This document shows, piece after piece, positions 1-7,254 of a DNA stretch of 47,933 bases. The notes under the pieces are model-generated. The model saw nothing but the letters and a program-made list of their open reading frames with translations. It did not search any database and was not told the origin of the DNA. The number at the start of each line of letters is the position of its first letter. Positions within the stretch are counted from its first letter, which is position 1. Where the stretch lies: contig JAVHSH010000021.1 of NCBI GenBank assembly GCA_036172095.1, forward strand, positions 1-47,933, in the 5' to 3' direction. The position numbers and the translations under genes were made by a program. Origin of the DNA: JAKBEU01 sp036172095. Its GTDB lineage: Bacteria; Patescibacteriota; Microgenomatia; UBA1406; GWC2-37-13.

Positions 1-586
1 CTGTTACCATCGTTAAAGTAGTCGCCAATTTGTATTGCATCGTATTCCCAAGGGTATGTGTATTTTTTTGTCAAATAGACAACCCTAGTTTTAGTAATAG
101 GAGCAATTGGTTTTTCGCTTAGGGCAATAATTGTGCCGGAGAATTGTACATTCTTGAACTCAAGATCGATAGGTCCACCAACTCCGATTGTCTCTCTTTT
201 AAAATTATATGAGCCTTGCCTCCCAACTTTTGATACTTGTAGTTGTAAAGTAACATAAACATCATATTGATTTGAACCATACCACGGATAATAGGCAACG
301 CGAAGCACTTTTGCTGTTGGTTTTCCAGTTAGATCAACCTCCTCTTTAGCGCTTTGAATAGCTTTCAAATACCACATACTTGGTTTTTGAGTTGATGCCC
401 ACCAATATCCCTGTCCTACTTTTACCTTTACGTATATATATGTTGGTTTTTTGATATAGAGCTTATAGATCGAAACAATGCCAACAAACCCGACACACCC
501 AATAATGATCAGAATTAGATAATTTTGAATTGCAAATTTAATTAATGAAGAAAATATATTAGTTAGTTTTTTTCGTTTCGTAGCCA
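1..586 (-). CDS. Membrane-anchored protein, N-terminal part (runs off window)
   Basis: The reading frame is open from an ATG at 586 down to the window edge, giving 195 residues of a longer protein. A basic N-terminus (MATKRKK) is followed by one hydrophobic segment at about residues 22-41 and then a soluble, beta-rich extracytoplasmic part (TGKPTAKVLRVAYYPWYG and following). This looks like a single-pass anchored protein with a DUF4330-like or similar small beta domain, but I do not recognise it firmly. It is divergent from the SagB-type gene at 638, and the starts of both genes sit in a 12-bp inverted repeat. A -10-like TATAAT (minus strand, 597-602) lies 10 nt from the ATG. Two other single-pass proteins (3105-3722, 15936-16412) also lie next to the RiPP-like genes, so a role in the same system is possible but unproven. 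Confidence 0.65.
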
Positions 587-646
587 TATGAACTGCATTA
601 TACAATATAGAACTCTTCTTATAGAATAAAGGCACATATGGCTACG
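579..646. repeat. 12-bp inverted repeat holding both divergent start codons
   Basis: CGTAGCCATATG at 579-590 and its exact reverse complement CATATGGCTACG at 635-646, with a 44-nt spacer. Each arm contains the start codon and codons 2-3 (Met-Ala-Thr) of one of two divergent genes. TATAAT- and TAGAAT-like boxes lie 10 nt upstream of each ATG inside the spacer. It may be a shared operator or mRNA 5' element, or the result of local inversion. Confidence 0.7.
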
Positions 647-1360
647 GGTACTTCTAATAAAAAGATGTCTATTTGTGTTAAAAAAAGACTTATCCGTAAA
701 TATGTAAGACAAGTTTTATCCCCACCTCCTGTTGAATATAAAGAATATAAAAATAAACCATTTATACAGCTCCCCAAAAGCAACCTCAACGATTTTTTGC
801 TACTCAATACACTCGAATCAAGAAAAACCATAAGAGAGTTCTCCGTAGGAAAGATATCTCTCAAGGAGATCTCTACATTATTATTTTATGGGTTTGGGAT
901 TAATCCAAAACTTAAAGATAAAACACATAGATACTACCCATCAGCTGGGGGAAAATATCCACTCGAATGCTATTTAATAAGTTATAAAACAGTTTTAGAC
1001 AAGGGAATTTATCACTACAATGTTCAAAGACATGCCATTGAACTACTTAGTAATGTTCTCCCGCAACGATTTGGAGAGTACATTCCTCAATTTGCAGAAA
1101 AGATTCCACCCCTCCTTCTTATAATCACTGGTGTCGTAAAACGCACAACTCAAAAATATGGACCTCAAGGAAAAAAATATCTCTTTATTGAATCGGGCCA
1201 TGTGGGACAAATAATACAGATTGTGTGTTCTGCATTAGATATTAACTCCGTTCCCATGGGGGGAGGTTTTAATGAAAAGAAAATTGAGCGGCTAATTGGG
1301 GTCAAGCACCCCATTGAGCCGCTTCTTTATATGTTTGCTCTTGGCCATGCAAAACATTAA
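638..1360 (+). CDS. SagB-type dehydrogenase (nitroreductase fold, TOMM azoline oxidase)
   Basis: The 240-residue protein has the nitroreductase/SagB signature: the FMN-binding ESRKTIREFS at 60-69, RYYPSAGGKYPLE at 98-110, and the helix ESGHVGQIIQ (185-194) followed by VPMGGGF. In thiazole/oxazole RiPP pathways this family uses FMN to oxidise azolines made by YcaO to aromatic azoles; that is family knowledge, and the activity here is inferred from the YcaO and PqqD genes downstream. Length and order (YHYN, then PPLLLIITG) fit the single-domain form. The ATG follows a TAGAAT box by 10 nt and has no Shine-Dalgarno site. The gene heads a tightly overlapping operon with 1347-1901, 1886-2857 and 2832-3101. 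A different nitroreductase is possible, but the neighbours argue for SagB. Confidence 0.85.
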   Translation: MATGTSNKKMSICVKKRLIRKYVRQVLSPPPVEYKEYKNKPFIQLPKSNLNDFLLLNTLESRKTIREFSVGKISLKEISTLLFYGFGINPKLKDKTHRYYPSAGGKYPLECYLISYKTVLDKGIYHYNVQRHAIELLSNVLPQRFGEYIPQFAEKIPPLLLIITGVVKRTTQKYGPQGKKYLFIESGHVGQIIQIVCSALDINSVPMGGGFNEKKIERLIGVKHPIEPLLYMFALGHAKH

Positions 1361-1901
1361 TTCACTCATAACTGTTCTTCATTCTCGCGACAGCCAAAAG
1401 GCAAAAATAAACGCACTATATGATTTTTATATAAATAATACTGCTCTTTCAAGAGCCTACCTGTACTGGAATAAGAAACAATATAAAAAAACCCTTTCAT
1501 ATCTACTTTCATTCCTTGAAGGGAATAAAAAAGAATTGCTCTTAACTTACCATCCTATTAAAACAAATCTTAGGTATAGCACCCTTGTTGGCTCAACCTC
1601 GCTTGAATCCAATTTTGCTACTATAAAAACCATTGGACAACTTCTTGACCTACAAAAGGCTAAGTCTAGCCTAGTTATATCTCAACTTATTAAGAATTAC
1701 AAAAAAAATAAAACGCCAATATTATGCTTTAATGACTCTATCGATGATCAAAAAAAATGCAAGGCAATAATCCATGAATTTCACGCATGGCTCTTAAGTG
1801 GATGTATGAGACAAGCACAGGTACAAGGTTTATTTGGTGAATGGAGAATCTATATAGTATCAACTAGTCTTTTAAGGAAGATGGATTGCATATTCTCTTA
1901 A
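1347..1901 (+). CDS. Unrecognised 184-residue protein between SagB and YcaO genes
   Basis: I chose the ATG at 1347, which overlaps the SagB stop by 14 nt; the frame extends further upstream only inside the SagB gene. The product is basic and mostly helical, with no membrane segment, no signal peptide and no family motif that I know. It lacks the E1/ThiF nucleotide-binding motif of TOMM C-proteins. It occupies the position of the C (partner/scaffold) gene of a B-C-D TOMM operon, so a divergent partner of YcaO is a reasonable guess. Features seen: YHPIKTNLRYSTLVGSTS near residues 68-85 and a C-terminal FGEWRIYIVST. Its end overlaps the start of the YcaO frame, implying translational coupling. 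Confidence 0.7.
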   Translation: MQNINSLITVLHSRDSQKAKINALYDFYINNTALSRAYLYWNKKQYKKTLSYLLSFLEGNKKELLLTYHPIKTNLRYSTLVGSTSLESNFATIKTIGQLLDLQKAKSSLVISQLIKNYKKNKTPILCFNDSIDDQKKCKAIIHEFHAWLLSGCMRQAQVQGLFGEWRIYIVSTSLLRKMDCIFS

Positions 1902-2857
1902 TTATGAAAACAAATTATCCAAAAATACTGTTTAAAATGATGATGGCAGGAGTCCCCATTTCTATTCGCATTCTCTCCTCCCCAGTTTTATCACAAAAAG
2001 TTAGCATTGTTGAACTTTTAGCTCGTTATCAAAATAAAAATATATATTCCTATGGAGTATCTCTCATATCAAAAGATATTGCGTATGCGAAATGTGTCGC
2101 TGAGATTGTAGAGCGGATATATATACCCAATTTTGAAGAAGGAGGCATTGGGGTTGGATTTGATAAGGAAAAGGCTCAACTTTCAGCATTATATGAGCTC
2201 ATAGAGCGAGATGCGTTTATGCCTTATTTTCTTTTAGCTGATCTTCCAATCAAGCGCATAGAAGCAAAAATTATTCTTAATGAATTAATAAAATTGGGTA
2301 TTAAAAGACTTCCGGTTGGTTATTTATATATATTTTTCGATATTACAAACGACTTGCAAATTCCTTCAATTGTAGCTGTAATATGTGAAAAGAAAACTGG
2401 CATTTTGGGCGTTGGAATTAAATCAAACGCCAACCCAATTGCTGCGCTTATTGGATCATTAGAAGAGGCTCTTCTTGAAATTACGTTGAAAAATAGCTAT
2501 GGAAAGAAAATGAATAATGAAACGGTTGACACCATTTCTACAAAGCACTTTAAATCATTGTTTATGCATGAAAAAAAACAGATAATAAGCCCACTCCCAA
2601 CTAAAAATAGTAATAGTTCTTTAAAGAATGTTCAAACATATTTACGAAAAAATGGTCAATCAATTGTCTACAAGGAGATCGCTCCACCTTTTTTAAAGAA
2701 CTCAGGGTACTATGTGATAAGGGCTTCTTCCAACACCCTTCAAAAGATGTTCTTTTCAGAAGGTAAAAAAGAGATCAATAATAAACGATTGGAAAATATC
2801 AAAAGATACTATACTATTATGAAACAAAACTATGAAAAAAACAGTGGCACCATATAA
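1886..2857 (+). CDS. YcaO-domain protein (ATP-dependent peptide backbone cyclodehydratase-like)
   Basis: The central YcaO ATP-binding motif Sx3ExxER is perfect as SALYELIERDAF (S100, E104, E107, R108), preceded by a second ExxER (EIVER, 73-77) and GIGVGFDKEKAQ. The later Sx3E and Qx3R motifs are poorly kept (region GSLEEALLEI), so full activity is not certain. YcaO enzymes phosphorylate the amide backbone to form azolines, thioamides or amidines; next to SagB and PqqD genes the azoline role is most likely. The C-terminus lacks the proline-rich tail of TOMM cyclodehydratases. The start is TTG at 1886, which has AAGGAAG just upstream at 1874-1880; an ATG at 1904 is the alternative. It overlaps both neighbours (16 nt and 26 nt). 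Confidence 0.85.
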   Translation: MHILLIMKTNYPKILFKMMMAGVPISIRILSSPVLSQKVSIVELLARYQNKNIYSYGVSLISKDIAYAKCVAEIVERIYIPNFEEGGIGVGFDKEKAQLSALYELIERDAFMPYFLLADLPIKRIEAKIILNELIKLGIKRLPVGYLYIFFDITNDLQIPSIVAVICEKKTGILGVGIKSNANPIAALIGSLEEALLEITLKNSYGKKMNNETVDTISTKHFKSLFMHEKKQIISPLPTKNSNSSLKNVQTYLRKNGQSIVYKEIAPPFLKNSGYYVIRASSNTLQKMFFSEGKKEINNKRLENIKRYYTIMKQNYEKNSGTI

Positions 2858-3101
2858 GATTAATAAAAATGTCATTTTCCAGAAGATTGACAAGCAGCTT
2901 GTTGGATTTGATGTGGATAATTCATCGTTATTTACTTTCAATGAAACAGCAGAATATATCTTCTCTAAAATCAAGACGAAAACTGAACCCTCTCGCATAG
3001 CTTCACTCCTTGCAAAAAAATACAACGTTGGTGAAAAAGATGCAATTAAAGATATCCAAGAGCTTATTAAGAGTCTTAAAAAAAACAAGATTTTAGTTTG
3101 A
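2832..3101 (+). CDS. PqqD-like RiPP recognition element protein
   Basis: The 89-residue protein fits PqqD: a beta-hairpin start (PYKINKNVIFQKIDKQLVGFD), then LFTFNETAEYIFSKIK, matching the family's 'LN.tg..iw..i' core, and two C-terminal helices with a DAIKDIQELIKSLKKNKIL end. PqqD-like RREs bind RiPP leader peptides and deliver them to modifying enzymes. It overlaps the YcaO gene by 26 nt, so it is probably the leader-binding subunit of that enzyme. It is a free-standing RRE; a second PqqD-like domain is fused to the QueC-like protein at 3947-5191. Which of the nearby peptides it binds is unknown. Confidence 0.88.
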   Translation: MKKTVAPYKINKNVIFQKIDKQLVGFDVDNSSLFTFNETAEYIFSKIKTKTEPSRIASLLAKKYNVGEKDAIKDIQELIKSLKKNKILV

Positions 3102-3104
3102 TCT

Positions 3105-3722
3105 TTACAGAAGTTTTACGATCTTCATTGAAACAAGGCTATCCACTGGGTTAGCAAGAAGACTTGTTTCAATGGTGACAGTAGCTAGATCACCAGCTTT
3201 GATTTCAGCTAACTCGGTTATAACTTCTTCGTCGTTTTGCATCTTATAAAAGGATACTCGTTTTAACTCTTCATTTGTCAAAAGCATACCCATTTCTTTT
3301 TTACCTTCCTCAGCCATATTTGAAAATTGAATAATAAAATCAAATTTTTTTTCGGTGCCATCGGCAAGTTCACGTGTGGTTTGAGTTTCACCAATATTGG
3401 TTATAATACTCTTATATCTTTCTGTTAGGATCATTTCTGATAAAACTCCATTTTTATATGCTATTTTACTTGCCTCAATCTTACTTGGAATATTATCGTA
3501 TACCCTATTTACATCAACCTCTGGGATCTTCTTATATAAATTTGAGACTGGAGGCTTCTTGGTGATTAGGGCGCCTTCTACAAGTTTTGTCGTATTATCC
3601 ATACTTTGTTGTTTTTTATAGACAAAAAGATAATACATCTCTGCGGAGAGGATAACAGCGAGAACAACAACAAACGCAATTAACAATGTGTTTGTTTTCT
3701 CAGGAGATTTTTGATTTGTCAT
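3105..3722 (-). CDS. Single-pass membrane protein with extracytoplasmic domain
   Basis: The ATG at 3722 was preferred over an in-frame TTG at 3740. The 205-residue product has a short cytoplasmic N-terminus, one hydrophobic helix at about 12-34 and a soluble domain with a duplicated look: strands YKSIITNIGE, KKFDFIIQFSN and DLATVTIETSLL. I do not recognise the family. It lies 44 nt downstream of the 36-residue peptide gene (3767-3877) on the same strand, so the two may be co-transcribed, like the membrane protein and Cys-rich peptide pair at 15.7-16.4 kb. It converges on the PqqD-like gene, with 3 nt between their ends. A role in anchoring, export or immunity for the peptide is speculation. 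Confidence 0.72.
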   Translation of the reverse strand: MTNQKSPEKTNTLLIAFVVVLAVILSAEMYYLFVYKKQQSMDNTTKLVEGALITKKPPVSNLYKKIPEVDVNRVYDNIPSKIEASKIAYKNGVLSEMILTERYKSIITNIGETQTTRELADGTEKKFDFIIQFSNMAEEGKKEMGMLLTNEELKRVSFYKMQNDEEVITELAEIKAGDLATVTIETSLLANPVDSLVSMKIVKLL

Positions 3723-3766
3723 AAGTATTGATTCGGGCAAGTAAGTCTGCCGTCTAGACCTTCAAA

Positions 3767-3877
3767 TTAATAGTCGGTCAATACGATATTCGGTAAATTA
3801 TTTCGTTTAATGTGTGGAGCGCTGTAGCTTTTCTTTTTTAAACGAACATCTTTTATAGCATTAGGTTGTTTTTTCAT
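3767..3877 (-). CDS. Putative RiPP precursor peptide 1 (36 aa, YxxPxI leader motif)
   Basis: An ATG at 3877 opens a 36-codon frame. The N-terminus is basic (KDVRLKKK), then comes YSAPHI, matching the YxxPx(L/I) motif that PqqD-type RREs recognise in lasso-peptide leaders, then a short tail NNLPNIVLTDY ending in Tyr. There is no Cys, and the last 13 residues would be a very short core. It sits between the PqqD gene and the QueC-PqqD gene on the opposite strand, 44 nt upstream of a membrane protein gene. Support comes from the motif being shared with two other peptides in this window; no translation evidence exists. A chance frame cannot be excluded. Confidence 0.5.
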   Translation of the reverse strand: MKKQPNAIKDVRLKKKSYSAPHIKRNNLPNIVLTDY

Positions 3878-3946
3878 ACTATTGTCTGCTTGCGAATAGA
3901 ACTAAATATAGTATATTCAATTCTGTTACATGTTGTCAAGTAAGAT

Positions 3947-5191
3947 ATGTCTGTGTTTGTCCCAGTATTCCAAAGGTATAATTTTGAGGATAAAAAGCTT
4001 AAATCTAGCCTGGATAAAATTTTGATTGGACATCGAGGTCATACGTTTAAACTTCCGGAAAAGGGCTCTCCTGTTCTATTGATTGTATCCGGGGGAATTG
4101 ATTCAATCATGCTATGGTTTACTCTTCTAAGGAAATTTAAGCTGGTAGTTTACCCTATCCATTTCATAGGACAGCAATCAATTGCCGGCGAAAACATGTC
4201 TGTGGCGTTTTTCTATCGATTTTTCAAAAAAAAATATCCTGAATTGGTTAAAAGCATACATTACGTCCCAATTCGGTATAACTTTTCCTTTACCGATAGG
4301 AAAAACAGACAACTTATTAGTGATAATGCTCAATTATTAGTCAAAAATCTATTCCAAAGCAAAGAGACCGGAAACAAGAAGGTTATGCTTATAGACTATC
4401 CCGTTCGATTTGCATATTATTCACTTGCAGCATATGAATACAGCCTCAAGCTTCTGGCAAAAGGAATAAAGGTAAATACGGTATTAACTGGGATCGTGCC
4501 AGATGATGGTTTTACTATCCGAGAATCCACACTAACGGTTCTACGCGCATTAAATGTATATCTCTGCGCGATCCTGGGCAATTGGGATTGGCAAATTTCT
4601 GGATTCTTAGAACGAAAAGCTGGTTTATTTTATACAAAAAAGCAAGAAATTCATGACGCAATCAAATATGGCGTTCCACTTGAAAAAACGTGGAGCTGTA
4701 ACTATTCATTATTGCGACACTGTGGTGTATGTAATGCATGTAAAAATAGAAAGCAAGGTTTTAAAGATGCAAATAGCGTTGATCCAACTCGATATTTAAT
4801 ATCAAAATCACATATACAGATTGTCAAGAAGATCCAAAAAACAATTTATGCATTCTTACATATTTTTTCTTTTATGCGATGGAAGAATTCCAAAACATCC
4901 CCTTTAGATATGAATGTGAAACAGAAAATCAAGCTGAATCCACAGTCTCGATACTATATCGAAAATGGCACATCATATATTTATGATCATAAAAATGGGA
5001 CTCTATTGAAGCTTAATAAAATGGGAGGTGAAATAATATCAGCTATTATAAAGAAGAAAAATATTATTTTAAAAGACTTGCTATTTCAAATAGTGAAACC
5101 ATATGAATCTAGTGAAAAAAAGAGGGTTAAGAAGGACGTATTATCATTTATAAAGACAATGATGAAAAAGAATATCATTGTCTCTATCTGA
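3947..5191 (+). CDS. QueC-like PP-loop ligase fused to a C-terminal PqqD-like RRE domain
   Basis: The 414-residue protein opens with an ATP-pyrophosphatase domain: PP-loop SGGIDS at 48-53, and the QueC zinc site C251, C259, C262, C265 (CGVCNAC). QueC adenylates a carboxylate (CDG) and converts it to a nitrile. Residues about 330-414 form a PqqD-like domain (YYIENGTSYIYD, LLKLNKMGGEIIS), a leader-peptide-binding RRE. No other queuosine genes are present, so a tRNA role is unlikely; adenylation of a carboxylate on a ribosomal peptide, by analogy with the asparagine-synthetase-like lasso cyclase, is my inference. QueC-like proteins are also known in defence systems (QatC, type IV CBASS). It is flanked by peptide genes 1 and 2 on the other strand. 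Confidence 0.82.
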   Translation: MSVFVPVFQRYNFEDKKLKSSLDKILIGHRGHTFKLPEKGSPVLLIVSGGIDSIMLWFTLLRKFKLVVYPIHFIGQQSIAGENMSVAFFYRFFKKKYPELVKSIHYVPIRYNFSFTDRKNRQLISDNAQLLVKNLFQSKETGNKKVMLIDYPVRFAYYSLAAYEYSLKLLAKGIKVNTVLTGIVPDDGFTIRESTLTVLRALNVYLCAILGNWDWQISGFLERKAGLFYTKKQEIHDAIKYGVPLEKTWSCNYSLLRHCGVCNACKNRKQGFKDANSVDPTRYLISKSHIQIVKKIQKTIYAFLHIFSFMRWKNSKTSPLDMNVKQKIKLNPQSRYYIENGTSYIYDHKNGTLLKLNKMGGEIISAIIKKKNIILKDLLFQIVKPYESSEKKRVKKDVLSFIKTMMKKNIIVSI

Positions 5192-5199
5192 TTAATCAG
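5188..5199. repeat. 12-bp palindrome joining two convergent stop codons
   Basis: CTGATTAATCAG is a perfect palindrome. The TGA of the QueC-PqqD gene (5189-5191) and, on the other strand, the TGA of peptide gene 2 (5196-5198) both lie inside it. It is too short for a strong terminator by itself, although TTTT follows shortly after. Confidence 0.6.
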
Positions 5200-5336
5200 A
5201 CTTTTGTTGCAGCTAAAAGCTCCTCTATTCCCACTTCTCTGGATTTTTTATTTGATCCAAACCGTGAAGACACTTTAAGAAGGCTCACGATAGCTGGCCG
5301 TTCATATTTTGTAGATTTCTTCTTATTGACTTTCAT
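5196..5336 (-). CDS. Putative RiPP precursor peptide 2 (46 aa, YxxPxI leader motif)
   Basis: An ATG at 5336 opens a 46-codon frame with a Lys-rich start (MKVNKKKSTK), then YERPAI at 11-16 matching YxxPxI, then a Ser/Lys-rich stretch (SSRFGSNKKSREVG) and a helical IEELLAATKV end. There is no Cys. It is convergent with the QueC-PqqD gene (4 nt between stops) and divergent from the formyltransferase gene (38 nt between starts). The spacing from Met to Tyr is short, as in lasso-peptide leaders, and the shared motif with peptides 1 and 3 is the main support. Substrate of the PqqD-containing enzymes nearby is an inference. Confidence 0.5.
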   Translation of the reverse strand: MKVNKKKSTKYERPAIVSLLKVSSRFGSNKKSREVGIEELLAATKV

Positions 5337-5374
5337 TATTTATGAATATAAACCAATTATTGTAGAATGTCAAC

Positions 5375-6142
5375 ATGGCAGATCGTCTAAAACTAGTTCT
5401 CTATGCAACCCAAAATAACGGATATGACATAATTAAGTATCTTCATACTCGTAAGGATGCAGAAATTATGCTTGTCATAATTTATGCAGATCAAAAAAAC
5501 TATAGAAATACCAAGCTTATTATGCTCCTTAAAAAACTTAAGCTCCCATTCAAAATTTACAAACATGATTTGTTACTATTCCCTATCATAAAACTGATAC
5601 GACCCGATATTATTTTTTCTGTAAGTTGGAGAAATAAAATTCCTTCGTATATCTTAAAATGCTCAAAAATGGGAGGGGTTAATTTACATATTGGATTACT
5701 CCCTCAGTACTCTGGAACTTTCATTAATACATGGCCTCTCATTAATGGAGAAAGTGAAGCGGGATCAACTCTTCATTGGATGACTGATACGTTTGATATG
5801 GGCAAAATTATTCATGAAGAAAAATTCCCAATAACTGCATGGGACACGGGATCAGAAGTTTTTGAAAAGCTGTCAAAAAGTTGTATTCGGGGCTTTAAAA
5901 AGGCCTGGCCAACTGCACGTAGTTGGTTAGAGAAGTGTTGGGAACAAAAAGGAAAGAGAACATTTTATAGTCTTAAAGACTATAAAAAGACAAATAAAAT
6001 CGATTTAGAAAAGAAAATGAAAATTTGCACGTTTATTAACATGCTGAGAGGAAAGACATTCAAAGGATTTAATATTGCCTATTTTATTGATCCAATTACG
6101 CAAAAAAAGGTATATGTTTCAATACGTCTTACCCCGGAATAA
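5375..6142 (+). CDS. Formyltransferase-family enzyme (Fmt/PurN fold)
   Basis: The 255-residue protein carries the formyltransferase core GGVNLHIGLLPQYSG with the catalytic N103 and H105, then TLHWMTDTFDMGKII with D141: the N-H-D triad of 10-formyl-THF-dependent formyltransferases such as Fmt, ArnA and PurN. The N-terminal half is a Rossmann-like domain (KLVLYATQNN). The C-terminal 90 residues are basic and not obviously the Fmt C-domain, so it is unlikely to be the housekeeping Met-tRNA formyltransferase. Next to an aminotransferase-like gene (2 nt downstream) it suggests formylation of an amino sugar or of an amino group on a peptide. The ATG lies 6 nt after TAGAAT (5363-5368), so the mRNA is probably leaderless. 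Confidence 0.83.
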   Translation: MADRLKLVLYATQNNGYDIIKYLHTRKDAEIMLVIIYADQKNYRNTKLIMLLKKLKLPFKIYKHDLLLFPIIKLIRPDIIFSVSWRNKIPSYILKCSKMGGVNLHIGLLPQYSGTFINTWPLINGESEAGSTLHWMTDTFDMGKIIHEEKFPITAWDTGSEVFEKLSKSCIRGFKKAWPTARSWLEKCWEQKGKRTFYSLKDYKKTNKIDLEKKMKICTFINMLRGKTFKGFNIAYFIDPITQKKVYVSIRLTPE

Positions 6143-6144
6143 AC

Positions 6145-7254
6145 ATGCAAAAAACAATTCCTATACAACCAACAGGTCTACTTAACTATTTATCGGTGGT
6201 AAAAAATCCACTAATAAAAGGACAAAATACATTATTTTATGTTTCTTGGAAAGCTGCATTTAGAGATTTAATACTTGCAAAAAAAGTAAAGTTGGGCACA
6301 ATTATTCTCCTTCCCGAATTTTATTGCACCAACACCGCTGCCCGAATGAACAGTCTTGGGCTTCATATTAAGTGGTATTCATGTAGTGAGCAGTTCTATA
6401 CTGATCCAGTATATTTTAAAAAATATATTGAGAAATATCGTCCAACCGTCATCGTAGTTTTCAACCCCCTCGGAATAACAAATTCACTATTTCAACAAAA
6501 AAAACAGTGGGTATGTGCTCTTCCTAGTAATACCATACTCATTGAAGATTGTGCAAATAGGCTTATTAATCCAAAGACAATAAAATTTATCAATGAAAAC
6601 CATATTCTCATTGATAGTTTGAGAAAAGTCTCGCCTTTATACGGTGCTCGCATAATCGGATCAAAAAATGTCTTGGATTATAAGCCAAGCCCTACTCTTC
6701 ATTCATTTTTCTTCAAAGTTACTGTACTCATTTTATCTATTACTTTTCAACTAATATTAGGGTTTTCCTCAACATTTAAAAATCTGAGTGTGGGTCTATT
6801 GCTAAATAGTATTGCTGAAAGAATTATGGTTTATATATATACCTTACAACCTCCTGCCAACCTGTCTATACCTGGACCACATATATTTGAATATCTATCA
6901 CATTACTTCCGATATAGTGAAATCGAAAAGGTTAAAATAACTCAGGTAAGTAAATATGAGAAACTCCTTGAAAAAATATGGAAGAGTAAATTATTCTTTA
7001 AAATAAAAATAGCAAAAAGAGATTTTAAATCTTTAAGAGGATATCCTGTCGGTGTTACTATTTCTCACTCAAAAGAGATCAGAGATTACTTAAGAAAAAA
7101 AGGCCTCTTGACTGTGTATGAACTAAATGAATGTTTGTGGAGTAAAAAACAGAAGGTATTCTTACTCCCACTTGGAACACATATTGATGACCAAGATATT
7201 TCCTTTGCAAGCAAAATACTCGTTAATTCTTTAAAGAACTCTCATTCATATTAA
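6145..7254 (+). CDS. DegT/DnrJ-like PLP-dependent enzyme
   Basis: The 369-residue protein resembles the fold-type I DegT/DnrJ/EryC1 group: PEFYCTNTAA near the N-terminus, IEDCANRL with the Asp expected to contact PLP N1, and LIDSLRKVSPLYGARIIG with a Lys placed where the Schiff-base Lys sits in the family. The match is diverged, and a hydrophobic stretch (VTVLILSITFQLILGF) near 194-209 is unusual, so membrane association is possible. The partner formyltransferase gene ends 2 nt upstream, suggesting that one makes an amine that the other formylates. Its 3' end overlaps the radical SAM gene on the other strand by 32 nt. Confidence 0.68.
   Translation: MQKTIPIQPTGLLNYLSVVKNPLIKGQNTLFYVSWKAAFRDLILAKKVKLGTIILLPEFYCTNTAARMNSLGLHIKWYSCSEQFYTDPVYFKKYIEKYRPTVIVVFNPLGITNSLFQQKKQWVCALPSNTILIEDCANRLINPKTIKFINENHILIDSLRKVSPLYGARIIGSKNVLDYKPSPTLHSFFFKVTVLILSITFQLILGFSSTFKNLSVGLLLNSIAERIMVYIYTLQPPANLSIPGPHIFEYLSHYFRYSEIEKVKITQVSKYEKLLEKIWKSKLFFKIKIAKRDFKSLRGYPVGVTISHSKEIRDYLRKKGLLTVYELNECLWSKKQKVFLLPLGTHIDDQDISFASKILVNSLKNSHSY

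Noticed and set aside
619..864. Open frame antisense to the SagB-type gene
   Set aside because: It lies wholly opposite a gene with clear family motifs, has no family features of its own and fits the pattern of antisense frames in AT-rich coding DNA.
3947..5191. Reading the QueC-like gene as queuosine biosynthesis
   Set aside because: No queD, queE, queF or tgt homologue is present in the window, and the protein carries an extra PqqD-like domain, which fits a peptide substrate better.
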